A stretch of 64,000 nucleotides of DNA from Leptospira ryugenii. Its GTDB lineage: Bacteria; Spirochaetota; Leptospiria; Leptospirales; Leptospiraceae. Each line of letters starts with the position of its first letter. The first letter of the stretch is position 1. Where the stretch lies: positions 310,001 through 374,000 of the forward strand of contig NZ_BFBB01000002.1 of the NCBI RefSeq assembly GCF_003114855.1, in the 5' to 3' direction. Positions 17,720 to 26,836 of this stretch are shown here, one piece after another. The notes under the pieces were generated by a model. That model was not told the origin of the DNA, did not search any database, and was given only the letters and a program-made list of their open reading frames with translations. A program made the translations under genes and the position numbers.

Positions 17720-18751
17720 TTATTTACCTACAATTTTCCTTGTTAGATGGTGGGTAGGGTATTGGTGCATTTTTCTTTTTTGTTTCCGTAAATCCTTTTG
17801 TATTTCGTCAGGCAGTTCAACGACAGATTTACATTCTTCTGAGCAACAATTTTTAAGTTTCTCAGAGCAGTCTTCACATTGAATATACAGAACATGGCAT
17901 CCTAGGTTTGCGCAATTTGTATGTCTATCCGAGGCTTTACCGCAGGTGTAACAGACAGAAAGAACATCATCTGTTACTCGTTCGCCCAGTCTATCATCGA
18001 AGACAAAATTTTTACCTATGAATTTACTTTTTAAACCAGCATCTTGGATCGCTTTGGCATAATTAATGATGCCACCTTGCAACTGGTGCACTTGAGAAAA
18101 TCCTTTGTATTTTAAGTAAGCACTAGCCTTTTCACAACGAATTCCTCCAGTGCAATAGAGTAAGATTTTTTTATCTTTCTCATTCTCTAGTAACGTTTCT
18201 ACCATAGGTAGTTCTTCCCGAAAGGTTCCTGCATCTGGAAGAATGGCATTTTCAAAATGGCCAACTTCAGATTCATAGTTGTTTCGTAAATCCACAACCA
18301 AAACTCCTGGCTCTTCTAGGGCATTGTGAAATTCCAGGGGTGATAAATGAGTTCCTACTTGGGAAGGATCAAATTCAGAATCATTCAGCCCATCTGCGAC
18401 AATTTTCTTTCGCACTTTGATTGCGAGCTTTAAGAAACTTTCTTTTTTATCTTCGACGGCATCGTTGAAATAAATGCCAGCGAGTTCGGGAATGGAATCT
18501 ATGAAAGACCGAAGGGGAGTATAGTTTTCAATAGGTACGGAGCACTGCGCATTGATCCCTTCCTTTGCTAAATAGATCCTTCCTAGGACGGAAAGATCCT
18601 CAAGCCTATCATACAATTGGTCTCGAAAGGAAGAGGGATCCTCAATTTTAAAGTAGCGATAAAATGAAATGACCCTTCGCTCTCTAGGGTCACTTGCCAC
18701 TTTTCGTTGTAGAGTATTCTTATCAAATCGATTGAAGAGAAATTTTTTCAT
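17720..18751 (-). CDS. trhO: tRNA uridine-34 hydroxylase TrhO (rhodanese family)
   Basis: The 343-residue product matches the YceA/TrhO family, which hydroxylates U34 of certain tRNAs to 5-hydroxyuridine. It has an N-terminal acylphosphatase-like domain with GRIYLAKEGINAQCS (about 55-70), a rhodanese domain with the catalytic cysteine in LLYCTGGIRCEKAS, and FVFDDRLGERV followed by a cysteine-rich C-terminal segment (CYTCGK, CANLGCH, QCEDC, CCSEEC) that may bind metal. The length is close to E. coli YceA. It abuts the ABC ATPase gene. Confidence 0.93.
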   Translation of the reverse strand: MKKFLFNRFDKNTLQRKVASDPRERRVISFYRYFKIEDPSSFRDQLYDRLEDLSVLGRIYLAKEGINAQCSVPIENYTPLRSFIDSIPELAGIYFNDAVEDKKESFLKLAIKVRKKIVADGLNDSEFDPSQVGTHLSPLEFHNALEEPGVLVVDLRNNYESEVGHFENAILPDAGTFREELPMVETLLENEKDKKILLYCTGGIRCEKASAYLKYKGFSQVHQLQGGIINYAKAIQDAGLKSKFIGKNFVFDDRLGERVTDDVLSVCYTCGKASDRHTNCANLGCHVLYIQCEDCSEKLKNCCSEECKSVVELPDEIQKDLRKQKRKMHQYPTHHLTRKIVGK

Positions 18752-18752
18752 G

Positions 18753-20132
18753 CTACTTTGCCTTCTTCTTTTCTTCTCTCACTTTGCGGAATGCGTTACG
18801 AGTGATTTCGGAAATTGCTGGGTGGATATAGATCATTCCCAAATAATCATCTAACCTTGCCTTAAGATACATACCCAAAACAATTTGGTGGATCAAATTA
18901 GAGGCCTCGTCGCCGATGATGTGAGCACCTAATACTTGTTCTGTCTCCTTGGAGACTAGAACTTTAACAAATCCAGAATTGGACATCCTAGCCATTCCAG
19001 TGGCACTCGAGGAGTAGGGATTTTTACCTTTATAATAAGGAATCTTCTTTGTGACGAGCTCCTCTTCCGTAAATCCGACACTTGCAATCTGTGGGTGTGT
19101 AAACACAGCTTCGGGCATAGGAGGGTATTTGATAGCTTCCATTTTTTCTTTTAAGTACAGGTTTTCGAAGAGATACTCCCCCTCAAAATTTGCACTGTGG
19201 CGGAAAAAATAGCGTCCTATCACATCGCCAAACGCATAGACACCTGGTTCATCTGTTTCTAGGAAGTTATTGACTCTAAGAAAACCGGCACCGTGGGTTT
19301 GTATCCGTGTGTGCTCAAGTCCTAAGTCATCAGTATTCGCTTCCACTCCTGCCGCGATCAGAAGCCTTTCTGCTTGGAAACTTCTTTTTTGTCCTGTTGC
19401 ATCTATGCCCCGTAAGGTGAATTCCTGGTTCTCATATTCTACTGATTCGATTTTAAAATGAGACTCGATCGGAAAGGGAAGGTGTTTAGCCAGTTCCTCT
19501 CTGATTTCCAAGTCTGCATGCTTTAAGATTTCTGCTCTTGTGACAGCTTGTACTTTGGTACCGTAGGCATGGTATGCGGCTCCAAGTTCTAAAGAAATAA
19601 ATCCTGCACCTATGATGATGAGGGATTTTGGAAAAGGGTTTCCTTGTAAGGCTTCTCTCGAAGTCCAATAAGGTGTATTTTCTAAACCAGGTATTTTCGG
19701 AATGCTTGGACGTGTTCCTGTTGCAACAAATATATGTTTGGCGGTATATTCATCCGCCCCATCTGTCAATACTTTACCCGATTTAAAAGTAGCTTTCCTC
19801 GGATAAAAATCAATATTGGGGTTCTTGTCATAGGCAATCGGGATCGAGTCTGAATCTGCTTTTACCGTTGCATTCACCCTTTGGAAAATGTGAGAGATAT
19901 CCGCAACAGGCTTTGCCGGAAATCGGACAGGGAATTTTTCGGCCTCTTCACTCGCTCGGATGATTTCAGAAGGATAGATGATCATTTTAGAGGGAATGCA
20001 TCCTCGGTTTAAACAGGTGCCTCCGGGGCTCTCCTTTTCGAATACCGCAACGCGTTTGCCGATTTGGGACGGTGGTGTGACAAGTTTGGTCCCGGCCCCC
20101 GCTCCTATGACTATGATATCGTATTCCTTCAT
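18753..20132 (-). CDS. FAD-dependent pyridine-nucleotide disulfide oxidoreductase (lipoamide/mycothione reductase-like)
   Basis: A 459-residue flavoprotein with the redox-active pair in GGTCLNRGCIPSK, an N-terminal FAD fold (DIIVIGAGAG), an NAD(P) fold (LIIIGAGFISLELG), the FAD-binding YAFGDVIGR and a dimerisation domain ending with HPAISE, which supplies the catalytic His-Glu pair. The first Gly motif reads GAGAGTK and the C-terminal motif lacks the usual first His, closer to mycothione-reductase-like proteins than to standard dihydrolipoamide dehydrogenase. It could serve as E3 for the pyruvate dehydrogenase at 28-31 kb or reduce a low-molecular-weight disulfide such as glutathione. Context (glutaredoxins, gloB) is compatible with the latter. 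Confidence 0.8.
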   Translation of the reverse strand: MKEYDIIVIGAGAGTKLVTPPSQIGKRVAVFEKESPGGTCLNRGCIPSKMIIYPSEIIRASEEAEKFPVRFPAKPVADISHIFQRVNATVKADSDSIPIAYDKNPNIDFYPRKATFKSGKVLTDGADEYTAKHIFVATGTRPSIPKIPGLENTPYWTSREALQGNPFPKSLIIIGAGFISLELGAAYHAYGTKVQAVTRAEILKHADLEIREELAKHLPFPIESHFKIESVEYENQEFTLRGIDATGQKRSFQAERLLIAAGVEANTDDLGLEHTRIQTHGAGFLRVNNFLETDEPGVYAFGDVIGRYFFRHSANFEGEYLFENLYLKEKMEAIKYPPMPEAVFTHPQIASVGFTEEELVTKKIPYYKGKNPYSSSATGMARMSNSGFVKVLVSKETEQVLGAHIIGDEASNLIHQIVLGMYLKARLDDYLGMIYIHPAISEITRNAFRKVREEKKKAK

Positions 20133-20204
20133 CTATTTGCCAGAATCGAAAAGAGAGCCGATTCTGTAAATGAAGCAAAAATCAGATTGGCAATTTTTCC
20201 AGAT

Positions 20205-20963
20205 TTAAGGAATGAAAGGATTTTTCCTACCTTGCACCTTTTCTACTGCCTCATTCTTTTGGATTTCAAAAGTATCAACGGGGTCTTCCTGGTTCCATTT
20301 TTCGTATAGCGTTCGTTTGCTCTTTTGGATTTCGACCCCCCACTGTTTCTCCATATAAAAATAGATCCGGGCAATATCTCCTCGAATCGCCTCTCTTGGT
20401 TCTGCCACTGCTTCAGAAAAGTTAACTTCGAAATCACAAGCACCATATTGCCGGGGTTCCCCAGGAATGATCCCAAAATCAAAATTACCGCGGTCCTGGT
20501 TGAGTTCTCCAGGAGCAGGTACTAAATTATGCAAATCAGCCTCTATTTCTCTAAACTCAGGGTCCGTACCTTGGCAACATTTACGTCCCTTTACCTTTTT
20601 GCCTTGGACATAACAGCTGTCATCTGTCCAGCAGGATCGATGTTTACCAAAGGCATGTGCAGGGACAATGTGTTCCCATTCTATATATTTACTCCTTTCA
20701 TTGCCCGTGCGAGATTCGAGAGCGCATTGTTCTCTCTGGATTTCAAACCTCCCTTCTAGGGAACTAGAAACTTGGAAAGGACAGGAGCAGTAAAAATCAT
20801 AGCCTCCTTTGCGGTAAATCCTACGGAGGAATTTCTTTGCTTTGTTAAAATCATCGATTTGAAAGGATTTGGTTCCCTCTGCTTCCGTTTCCGAGGGAAG
20901 GTTAGATAAGGCAAAGAGAACTGAGATGCTGATGAGTCCAAGGCATAGAATGGTTTGTTTCAT
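20205..20963 (-). CDS. Secreted endonuclease I family nuclease
   Basis: A 252-residue EndA/NucM-like DNase. The family core is present: EWEHIVPAHAFG with the catalytic His, then EIEADLHNLVPA and ELNQDRGNFDFG with metal-binding Asn/Asp. Many cysteines (YCSCPF, KCCQGTD, YGACDF) suggest disulfides in an exported protein. A signal peptide is clear from the ATG at 20963 (MKQTILCLGLISISVLFALS). An in-frame ATG at 20981 would add six residues and overlap the gloB stop; neither has a clear ribosome-binding site. It is probably co-transcribed with gloB. Confidence 0.87.
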   Translation of the reverse strand: MKQTILCLGLISISVLFALSNLPSETEAEGTKSFQIDDFNKAKKFLRRIYRKGGYDFYCSCPFQVSSSLEGRFEIQREQCALESRTGNERSKYIEWEHIVPAHAFGKHRSCWTDDSCYVQGKKVKGRKCCQGTDPEFREIEADLHNLVPAPGELNQDRGNFDFGIIPGEPRQYGACDFEVNFSEAVAEPREAIRGDIARIYFYMEKQWGVEIQKSKRTLYEKWNQEDPVDTFEIQKNEAVEKVQGRKNPFIP

Positions 20964-20974
20964 TTGTCTATAGT

Positions 20975-21775
20975 CTACCATTTATCCCGGACAGAACGGA
21001 GTTGTAAAAAGAGGTTTTCTTCCTCGGAAACATCTGGCTCCCTAGTTTCTGTAAATAGATTTGGGGAAGAAACCTTCACTTGCTGCAATTGGAAGAATGG
21101 ATTGATCTCCTTTTCTAATTTCCAGCGTGATAGGTAAGGGCTATCCGAAGAGTGTTCTTTTGCCACCACTTGGCTCACTGCATCTAAGCTAGCATTTGGG
21201 TTTACCTGCTTTGCAAATCGGAGATTGTTCTCCCAATAGTCATGCCCAGGGTAAAGGATGAGATCGTTTGGCAAAGAGTGCAACTTTTCTCGTAAGGTCC
21301 GATACAAAACCTTGGCATCCCCACCTCGGTAACAGTTTCCAACTCCGGCATTGAAGACAGTATCACCAGAAAACAAGCCAACTTTTTCGTTCGTCTGTTC
21401 TAATAGAAAACAATGGTGGCAAAATGTATGACCAGGAGTTTCGAGACTGCGAAGTTGGAAGTGACCTGAGGAAAAAACGGTCTCGCCATCTTGGATCGCT
21501 TCGTCCATTTCAGGAATGATGCCAAGTCCACCTACATGGGCTTTCACGATTGCACCGGTTTCTTTCTTTAGCTCTGCATTCCCAGCAGTATGGTCTTTGT
21601 GTTCGTGTGTATTTAGGATGAGCTCCAGTCGCAACTCGAATGTATGCAAAATTTCCAAGATTTGAGGGGCAGAGAAGGGATCAATGCAAACCGCTCGTTT
21701 ATCTTTTTTATCAATGATCAAATAGGAATAATTACGTAGAGGTGAGTGTGTATAGATAGGCAACACACTCACCAT
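20975..21775 (-). CDS. gloB: Hydroxyacylglutathione hydrolase-like metallo-beta-lactamase fold protein (glyoxalase II)
   Basis: A 266-residue MBL-fold hydrolase with the dinuclear metal motif THEHKDH (residues 56-62), GHTFCHHC, GDTVF and YPGHDY. The pattern and length fit glyoxalase II, which hydrolyses S-lactoylglutathione to lactate and glutathione. Related persulfide dioxygenases share the fold but usually have other C-termini. The glutathione context of the region favours GloB. It lies three bases downstream of serA on the same strand. Confidence 0.85.
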   Translation of the reverse strand: MVSVLPIYTHSPLRNYSYLIIDKKDKRAVCIDPFSAPQILEILHTFELRLELILNTHEHKDHTAGNAELKKETGAIVKAHVGGLGIIPEMDEAIQDGETVFSSGHFQLRSLETPGHTFCHHCFLLEQTNEKVGLFSGDTVFNAGVGNCYRGGDAKVLYRTLREKLHSLPNDLILYPGHDYWENNLRFAKQVNPNASLDAVSQVVAKEHSSDSPYLSRWKLEKEINPFFQLQQVKVSSPNLFTETREPDVSEEENLFLQLRSVRDKW

Positions 21776-21778
21776 GTT

Positions 21779-23002
21779 TTAATAGAGGATTCTCGTGCGA
21801 ATCGAATGTGGGTGGGCTTTGATTTTGTTTTTTAGCTCGTCACCTAAGTTTTTGTCTATCTCCATCGAGAGATAACCAATATTAGCTGAGGTACTCAAGT
21901 TTTGTGTCAAAATATTTCCACCCATTTCCGAGATGATGTGGTTGATATCTCTTAGAAATCCAGGTTGGTTCTTGTGGATGTTGAGGATCCTGTGGTAGGA
22001 AGGTTTCAGATTGCCCAATTCAATATTGGGAAAATTGACAGCAAAGGTAGTAGAACCATTATTGATAAATTTCAAAAGTTTTTCTGCTACTTCGGTGCCG
22101 ATATTTCTTTGTGCTTCCTCCGTTGAACCACCGATATGTGGGGTGAGGATCACATTTGGTAATCCTTGCAATGGACTTTTGAAAGGATCATCGTTGGATT
22201 TTGGTTCTTCTGGGAAGACATCGATCCCTGCTCCCGCAAAAATTTTGTTTTTGATCCCTTCGGCTAGAGCCTCGATTTCAACTACATTGCCCCTAGAAAG
22301 GTTGATGAGATAGCTTCCTTTTTTTACAAATGATAGGTGCTCTTTTTTGAAAAGATGGTAGGTCTCTGGAGTCTCTGGGACATGAAAGGTGATAAAATCA
22401 GAATTTGCGAGTAGAGACTCGTAGGTGGGTAGAGGGCTCGCATTCCCAAGAGGAAGTTTGGTCATGATGTCGTAGTAAACGACTTTCATACCCATGGATT
22501 CCGCAAGGACAGATACCTGAGACCCAATATGTCCATAGCCCACAATGCCCAGAGTTTTGCCTCTGACTTCAAAACAACCCTTGGCAACTTTATTCCACTT
22601 TCCGATATGCACATCTCTAGACTGGTCTGTCGCTTTCCTCGCTAACATGATGATCTCCGCGATCACGAGTTCGGCAACGGATCTGGTATTGCTATAAGGT
22701 GCATTGAAGACGGGAATGGCTCTGTTTTCTGCTTCTTCCAGTGCCACCTGGTTTGTACCAATGCAGAAACATCCAATGGTCAGAAGTCGACGAGCGGCTG
22801 CGAGAGCTTTGGGAGTAACGTTTGTTTTGCTGCGAATCCCCAATACATGGACCTCGGCGATTCGCTCCACCAAATCTTTTTCTTCCAATGCGTCTTTTTC
22901 CAGAGTCACATCAAAACCATCCCTCTGGAAGATGTCATAGGCATCTTGGTGGATGTTTTCCAATAGTAAAACTTTGATTTTTCCCTTAGGATAAGATTCC
23001 AT
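21779..23002 (-). CDS. serA: D-3-phosphoglycerate dehydrogenase
   Basis: First enzyme of serine synthesis: it oxidises 3-phosphoglycerate with NAD. The 407-residue protein has a D-isomer-specific dehydrogenase core with GIVGYGHIGSQVS for NAD, the catalytic Arg in NLSRGNVV, Glu in PEEP and His in LTPHIGGSTEEAQ, followed by a C-terminal ACT domain (about 330-407). This is the E. coli-like SerA layout, without the long intervening domain of the Mycobacterium type. ATG 23002 is chosen because MESYPKGKIKVLLLENIH aligns with the family start; the open frame continues upstream for 29 unrelated residues. It diverges from a lipoprotein gene 58 bases away. Confidence 0.93.
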   Translation of the reverse strand: MESYPKGKIKVLLLENIHQDAYDIFQRDGFDVTLEKDALEEKDLVERIAEVHVLGIRSKTNVTPKALAAARRLLTIGCFCIGTNQVALEEAENRAIPVFNAPYSNTRSVAELVIAEIIMLARKATDQSRDVHIGKWNKVAKGCFEVRGKTLGIVGYGHIGSQVSVLAESMGMKVVYYDIMTKLPLGNASPLPTYESLLANSDFITFHVPETPETYHLFKKEHLSFVKKGSYLINLSRGNVVEIEALAEGIKNKIFAGAGIDVFPEEPKSNDDPFKSPLQGLPNVILTPHIGGSTEEAQRNIGTEVAEKLLKFINNGSTTFAVNFPNIELGNLKPSYHRILNIHKNQPGFLRDINHIISEMGGNILTQNLSTSANIGYLSMEIDKNLGDELKNKIKAHPHSIRTRILY

Positions 23003-23060
23003 ATAGGAACAGCATTTTTTCCTTTGCGAAAGCTTGCACCTCGAAAAACATGAGATTGCA

Positions 23061-23594
23061 ATGGAAAGAATCCTATTCGTCCTCCTCATTCTCTGCAGTT
23101 TCGTTTTGGGAAACTGCGCAAGCTCTCGGAAAAACGTTGTCCAGTACGAACCTACCTTGGAACAAATGGTGGCCGAGTCCGATGCACTCTGTTTGAAGTC
23201 CTATCTTTATTTCTTCTCGGGAAAGCCCTGCGTCAGCATTCGAGGGGAAAAGGACAACAATACAGGTTCCGTTCAATATTATATCAAATATGAGATCGGA
23301 TCGTTTGATGTAGACCTTCCACTGGGTCTCTCGGTTAAATTGGGAGATGTTTGGTACAACCTAAGAAAATCAAATACCAATTACTCTGATACCATTACTG
23401 TCTCTGCCGTTCTAAACCCTGAAGAATTGCTTGCCTTTACAGCTGCCAATAAGGTGGAGATTGCCTATACGAACAGAGCTCGCACAGACCACTACCAGCT
23501 TTCCGAGACACAAACCAAATCACTTAAAGATTCTTTTGTACGGATCCAACGCCTGTTGGAATCGGAAAAGAAGATGCAGATTTTCAAGAAGTGA
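23061..23594 (+). CDS. Predicted lipoprotein of unknown function
   Basis: A 177-residue protein with a signal peptide (MERILFVLLILCSFVLG) and a loose spirochaete-type lipobox ending in NC followed by Ala-Ser-Ser, so it is probably lipidated at C19. The mature part is mixed alpha/beta with no family I recognise. ATG 23061 is chosen because it starts the signal peptide; an in-frame ATG at 23034 adds nine polar residues. It diverges from serA and converges on lysS. Confidence 0.75.
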   Translation: MERILFVLLILCSFVLGNCASSRKNVVQYEPTLEQMVAESDALCLKSYLYFFSGKPCVSIRGEKDNNTGSVQYYIKYEIGSFDVDLPLGLSVKLGDVWYNLRKSNTNYSDTITVSAVLNPEELLAFTAANKVEIAYTNRARTDHYQLSETQTKSLKDSFVRIQRLLESEKKMQIFKK

Positions 23595-23604
23595 AACAAA
23601 CCCC

Positions 23605-25107
23605 TTAAGAGTTTGTTTCAGGCCTCATTAAAGGAAATAAGATCGTATCACGGATAGAATGGCTGTCCGTGAAGAGCATCACAAGTCGGTCAATCCCTAT
23701 CCCCAAGCCTCCGGTAGGTGGAAGACCATATTCCAGAGCGCGAATATAATCTTCATCCATCATAAAAGCTTCATCATCACCAGCCTCTCTTTGTCGAACT
23801 TGCTCCTCGAATCTTTCCTTTTGGTCAAATGGATCGTTTAACTCTGTAAAGGCGTTGCCAATCTCCCTTCCCGCAACATAGGGCTCAAAACGTTCCACAT
23901 AATTAGGATCATCTTCACGAGATTTAGCTAGTGGGGAGAGTTCTTTCGGAAAGTCTGTAATGAAGATAGGTTGGATCAAATTTGGTTCGACTAGAGTGCT
24001 AAACACTTCGTCGCAGACTTTCCAAATGCTGACTGAATCATCTGCATCCACTTTGACAGATTTTGCCTTTGCCTTTGCTTCCTCAAGGGTTTTGACCTGG
24101 CTGAAATCAATACCAGAGTATTCTTTAATAATGCCGATGTAAGTAACTCGCTTCCAAGGTGCCGATATATCGATCATATCCTTGCCATACGCAAACTTTG
24201 TGCCTTTTCCAATCGCATTGGCTACACTGATCACCAAGCGTTCTGTTAGACTGAGCATCGTCTCCATATCTCCAAAGGCCATATAGGCTTCCATCATAGT
24301 AAACTCAGGATTGTGTTTTGTAGAGATACCTTCGTTTCTGAAATTACGGTTTAGTTCAAAAACTCTGTCCATTCCACCAACAATGAGGCGTTTTAAATAC
24401 AACTCAGGCGCAATCCTCAAATAGAGGTTTAGGTCTAGAGTATTGTGGTGAGTCACAAAGGGCCTAGCTGCGGCACCACCGGCAATCGGTTGCATCATCG
24501 GTGTCTCTACCTCTAGGAATCCTTCTTTGCTTAAGAAACTTCTGATTTCGGAAACGATCTTACTGCGCAGTTTAAAAGTTTCACGAACATGGTCATTGAC
24601 AACCAAATCCACATAGCGCATACGGTATCTTTGCTCAACATCGGAGAAGGCATCGTAGACTACTCCGTCTTTTTCTTTGACGACGGGAAGTGGACGAATA
24701 CATTTTGATAGAAGTGTGACTGATGTTAGATGGAGCGTGGTCTCTCCTTTTTGAGTTTGGAAAAGCCAACCCTCTATGCCAATCCAATCTCCTAAATCCA
24801 GGCTTTTAAAGAGAGAATAAACCTCTTCTCCTAGATCGTCTCGAGTAGCGTACAGTTGAATCAATCCAGATTTGTCTTTTAAGTGGGCAAAGCTTGCCTT
24901 ACCCATGACACGTTTTGCATGTAATCTTCCTCCCAATTTAAAGCTTTTCTTTTCGGTAGATTGGGGATCAAAATTAGCGATAAGACTCTGAGAGTCTGCA
25001 TTTGGAAAAAAGCGCAAAGGGTATGGATTGACACCTTTGTTTTTTAAATCAGTGATTTTCTGGATTCTCTGTTGAATCAGATCATTTGTTTCTTTGAATT
25101 CATCCAT
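23605..25107 (-). CDS. lysS: Lysyl-tRNA synthetase, class II
   Basis: A 500-residue class II enzyme that charges tRNA-Lys. An N-terminal OB-fold anticodon-binding domain (about 55-150, with [19 protein letters not shown]) is followed by the catalytic core: motif 1 around [23 protein letters not shown], motif 2 around [20 protein letters not shown] and motif 3 [12 protein letters not shown] near the C-terminus. The length is standard. The start codon overlaps the stop of the upstream membrane protein gene by one base (TAATG), so the two are co-transcribed. Confidence 0.97.
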   Translation of the reverse strand: MDEFKETNDLIQQRIQKITDLKNKGVNPYPLRFFPNADSQSLIANFDPQSTEKKSFKLGGRLHAKRVMGKASFAHLKDKSGLIQLYATRDDLGEEVYSLFKSLDLGDWIGIEGWLFQTQKGETTLHLTSVTLLSKCIRPLPVVKEKDGVVYDAFSDVEQRYRMRYVDLVVNDHVRETFKLRSKIVSEIRSFLSKEGFLEVETPMMQPIAGGAAARPFVTHHNTLDLNLYLRIAPELYLKRLIVGGMDRVFELNRNFRNEGISTKHNPEFTMMEAYMAFGDMETMLSLTERLVISVANAIGKGTKFAYGKDMIDISAPWKRVTYIGIIKEYSGIDFSQVKTLEEAKAKAKSVKVDADDSVSIWKVCDEVFSTLVEPNLIQPIFITDFPKELSPLAKSREDDPNYVERFEPYVAGREIGNAFTELNDPFDQKERFEEQVRQREAGDDEAFMMDEDYIRALEYGLPPTGGLGIGIDRLVMLFTDSHSIRDTILFPLMRPETNS

Positions 25108-25742
25108 TAAAGGATACCTCGGATTTTAAAATAAAGATAACGAACAAAGGGATGTACGACTTCTCGAAAACCATCTTCGGATAAAAACCAATTGGAGGCT
25201 GTGTATTCAGAAGGAAAGGAGTAAATGGAGATCTTTACTTGAAGGGAATTGAGATTCTTCTGAAAGATATCTCGATTCATCTTTGCATCATATTGTTTGC
25301 AAATGACCAATAGAGACTGCGCATTGTTGGTAACGAGTTGTTTTAAGATCAACTTTGCTGCTTCCTCGATCTCGCCATTCTTTCCTGGTGGGATAAAAAA
25401 GAATTCTACTAAACTAGGATCAATTTTTGCTTCCGATAGTTCACTGCTTAGGATTTGGGCTTTTGATTTAGCAGAAATTAGATGGTTTTGCGTCTTTTCT
25501 TCTTTGATGACCACTAATAATTTTTTGATTGTTTGCTTTTGGAAAAGAGAAGCGATCGCCAAAACTCCCTTTTTGCTAGGCAATTCACTGGCCTCGAGAA
25601 CGGCATACTCTGATTTCTGGAAAGGATCGGATACAGAAAGGAAGTAGGGGCTAAGGAATAAAAAACCAAGCCCAATGAATAAAGGACTCAGAAAACCAAA
25701 GAGGATGAGTTTTAAGCGGTAAAACAGATCGGAAACTTGCAT
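25107..25742 (-). CDS. Membrane-anchored DUF218/YdcF-like protein
   Basis: A 211-residue protein with one N-terminal membrane helix (about 10-35), then a domain that alternates hydrophobic strands and helices ([22 protein letters not shown]). It ends with [24 protein letters not shown], which resembles the end of YdcF/SanA-like DUF218 proteins. The usual catalytic-looking acidic and His motifs of that family are not obvious. Function unknown; some relatives affect cell-envelope permeability. It is the first gene of a two-gene unit with lysS. Confidence 0.5.
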   Translation of the reverse strand: MQVSDLFYRLKLILFGFLSPLFIGLGFLFLSPYFLSVSDPFQKSEYAVLEASELPSKKGVLAIASLFQKQTIKKLLVVIKEEKTQNHLISAKSKAQILSSELSEAKIDPSLVEFFFIPPGKNGEIEEAAKLILKQLVTNNAQSLLVICKQYDAKMNRDIFQKNLNSLQVKISIYSFPSEYTASNWFLSEDGFREVVHPFVRYLYFKIRGIL

Positions 25743-25805
25743 AAATGGTTTCGCTCTTACCTTACCCTTAGTACTCAGGCTAGTGACAAGAGAAAATTGA
25801 ACTCC

Positions 25806-25833
25806 TTGACGAAAGCATGCTTTTCCCTATCTT
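25806..25833 (+). promoter_or_regulatory. Promoter of tRNA-Leu
   Basis: TTGACG at 25806-25811 and TATCTT at 25828-25833 are separated by 16 bases. The predicted start is about 15-20 bases before the mature tRNA. The layout matches the tRNA-Asp promoter (TTGACT, 16 bases, TATTCT), which supports both. Confidence 0.55.
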
Positions 25834-25857
25834 GGCAAAAGTAAGAAAACACAAGTC

Positions 25858-25939
25858 GCTCGGATGGTGGAATTGGTAGACACGCTACTTTGAGGTGGTA
25901 GTGCCGCAAGGTGTGGGGGTTCGAGTCCCCCTTCGAGCA
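25858..25939 (+). tRNA. tRNA-Leu (anticodon GAG)
   Basis: An 82-base class II tRNA with a long variable arm. The seven-base acceptor stem GCTCGGA pairs with TTCGAGC (one G-T). The anticodon stem CTACT/GGTAG encloses the loop TTGAGGT, giving anticodon GAG (Leu codons CUC/CUU). The T-arm contains GGTTCGAGTCC. The discriminator is A25939 and the next bases are GTA, so CCA is not encoded, unlike the other two tRNAs here. It lies between the divergent lysS operon and convergent pgsA. Confidence 0.96.
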
Positions 25940-25975
25940 GTAATGGACTTCCTTCCTTCTTGATCCAATCCCAGT

Positions 25976-26653
25976 TTAGAGTTGTTTGTACATTTTTGCC
26001 TGTTTTTTGTCTTGGGGGTCGATTACGGCCTGTTCTGGATGGAAGACAATGTTCCAATACCGAATTCCATAAAAAATCACACCCATACACAAAACAAATA
26101 ACAGTAGATAGGCGGAATATTCGGGAAACATAATAAACGATTCAGGATGGACTTGTATTTCTTTAAAGTGGGGGATTAGCATATACCATAGCACCGAGAG
26201 TGCGACAAAGCCAACACCAAACTTTCCCCACCAATTCGGTTTGCCAAGGAGCCCTCTTTTTAAGTAGAGAAATCCACCCAACCAAACTCCTAAAAGTTCT
26301 CGAATCAAGTAGATGCATAGGATCCAAAAGGGAAAACCAAAGTGGTACCATGCAATGAATAGACCACCTAAGGTCACAAACTTATCGCAGACAGGATCTA
26401 GATACCTACCTAAATTGGTTTCTTGTTTCAAAATCCGAGCAAAAAATCCATCAAAGAAATCGCTTAGGACTGCCGCCAAACAAAGGAAAATGGAAAGGTA
26501 AAAGTGGCTTAAGTCTTTAGGATTTTCGGCGTAGTACTTTGTAGAGATAAAGAAAAAGGGAAGCATTAGGACACGCGAAATGGAAAAAAAATTGGAAAGT
26601 GTAAAGATGCGATCTTCGAAAATCTCTTTCGCTTTTTTTCCTTGGAGGCTCAT
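25976..26653 (-). CDS. pgsA: CDP-alcohol phosphatidyltransferase (PgsA-like)
   Basis: A 225-residue membrane enzyme that transfers a phosphatidyl group from CDP-diacylglycerol to an alcohol. The CDP-alcohol motif is complete: D65, D68, G69, A72, R73, G82, D86 and D90 in SDFFDGFFAR...LGRYLDPVCDK. About five membrane helices follow the pattern of phosphatidylglycerophosphate synthase. The acceptor (glycerol-3-phosphate or another alcohol) cannot be settled by eye. It stands alone between two tRNA genes, convergent with tRNA-Leu. Confidence 0.87.
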   Translation of the reverse strand: MSLQGKKAKEIFEDRIFTLSNFFSISRVLMLPFFFISTKYYAENPKDLSHFYLSIFLCLAAVLSDFFDGFFARILKQETNLGRYLDPVCDKFVTLGGLFIAWYHFGFPFWILCIYLIRELLGVWLGGFLYLKRGLLGKPNWWGKFGVGFVALSVLWYMLIPHFKEIQVHPESFIMFPEYSAYLLLFVLCMGVIFYGIRYWNIVFHPEQAVIDPQDKKQAKMYKQL

Positions 26654-26713
26654 GAATACCTCTCCATCTTTTTAAAAAGACTGATTAGGGCAAGAAAACA
26701 AAACTTTTTGCAA

Positions 26714-26741
26714 TTGACTACAAGTAGTCTTTAAATATTCT
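26714..26741 (+). promoter_or_regulatory. Promoter of tRNA-Asp
   Basis: TTGACT (26714-26719) and TATTCT (26736-26741) are separated by 16 bases, with an AT-rich spacer end. The start is expected near 26748, a few bases before the mature tRNA. Confidence 0.55.
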
Positions 26742-26755
26742 GACATACGAATCAC

Positions 26756-26832
<77 letters not shown>

Positions 26833-26836
26833 TGGT

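Noticed and set aside
25827..26090. A minus-strand open frame covering tRNA-Leu and the pgsA end
   Set aside because: It runs through a clear tRNA gene and part of pgsA and has no homologue-like features.
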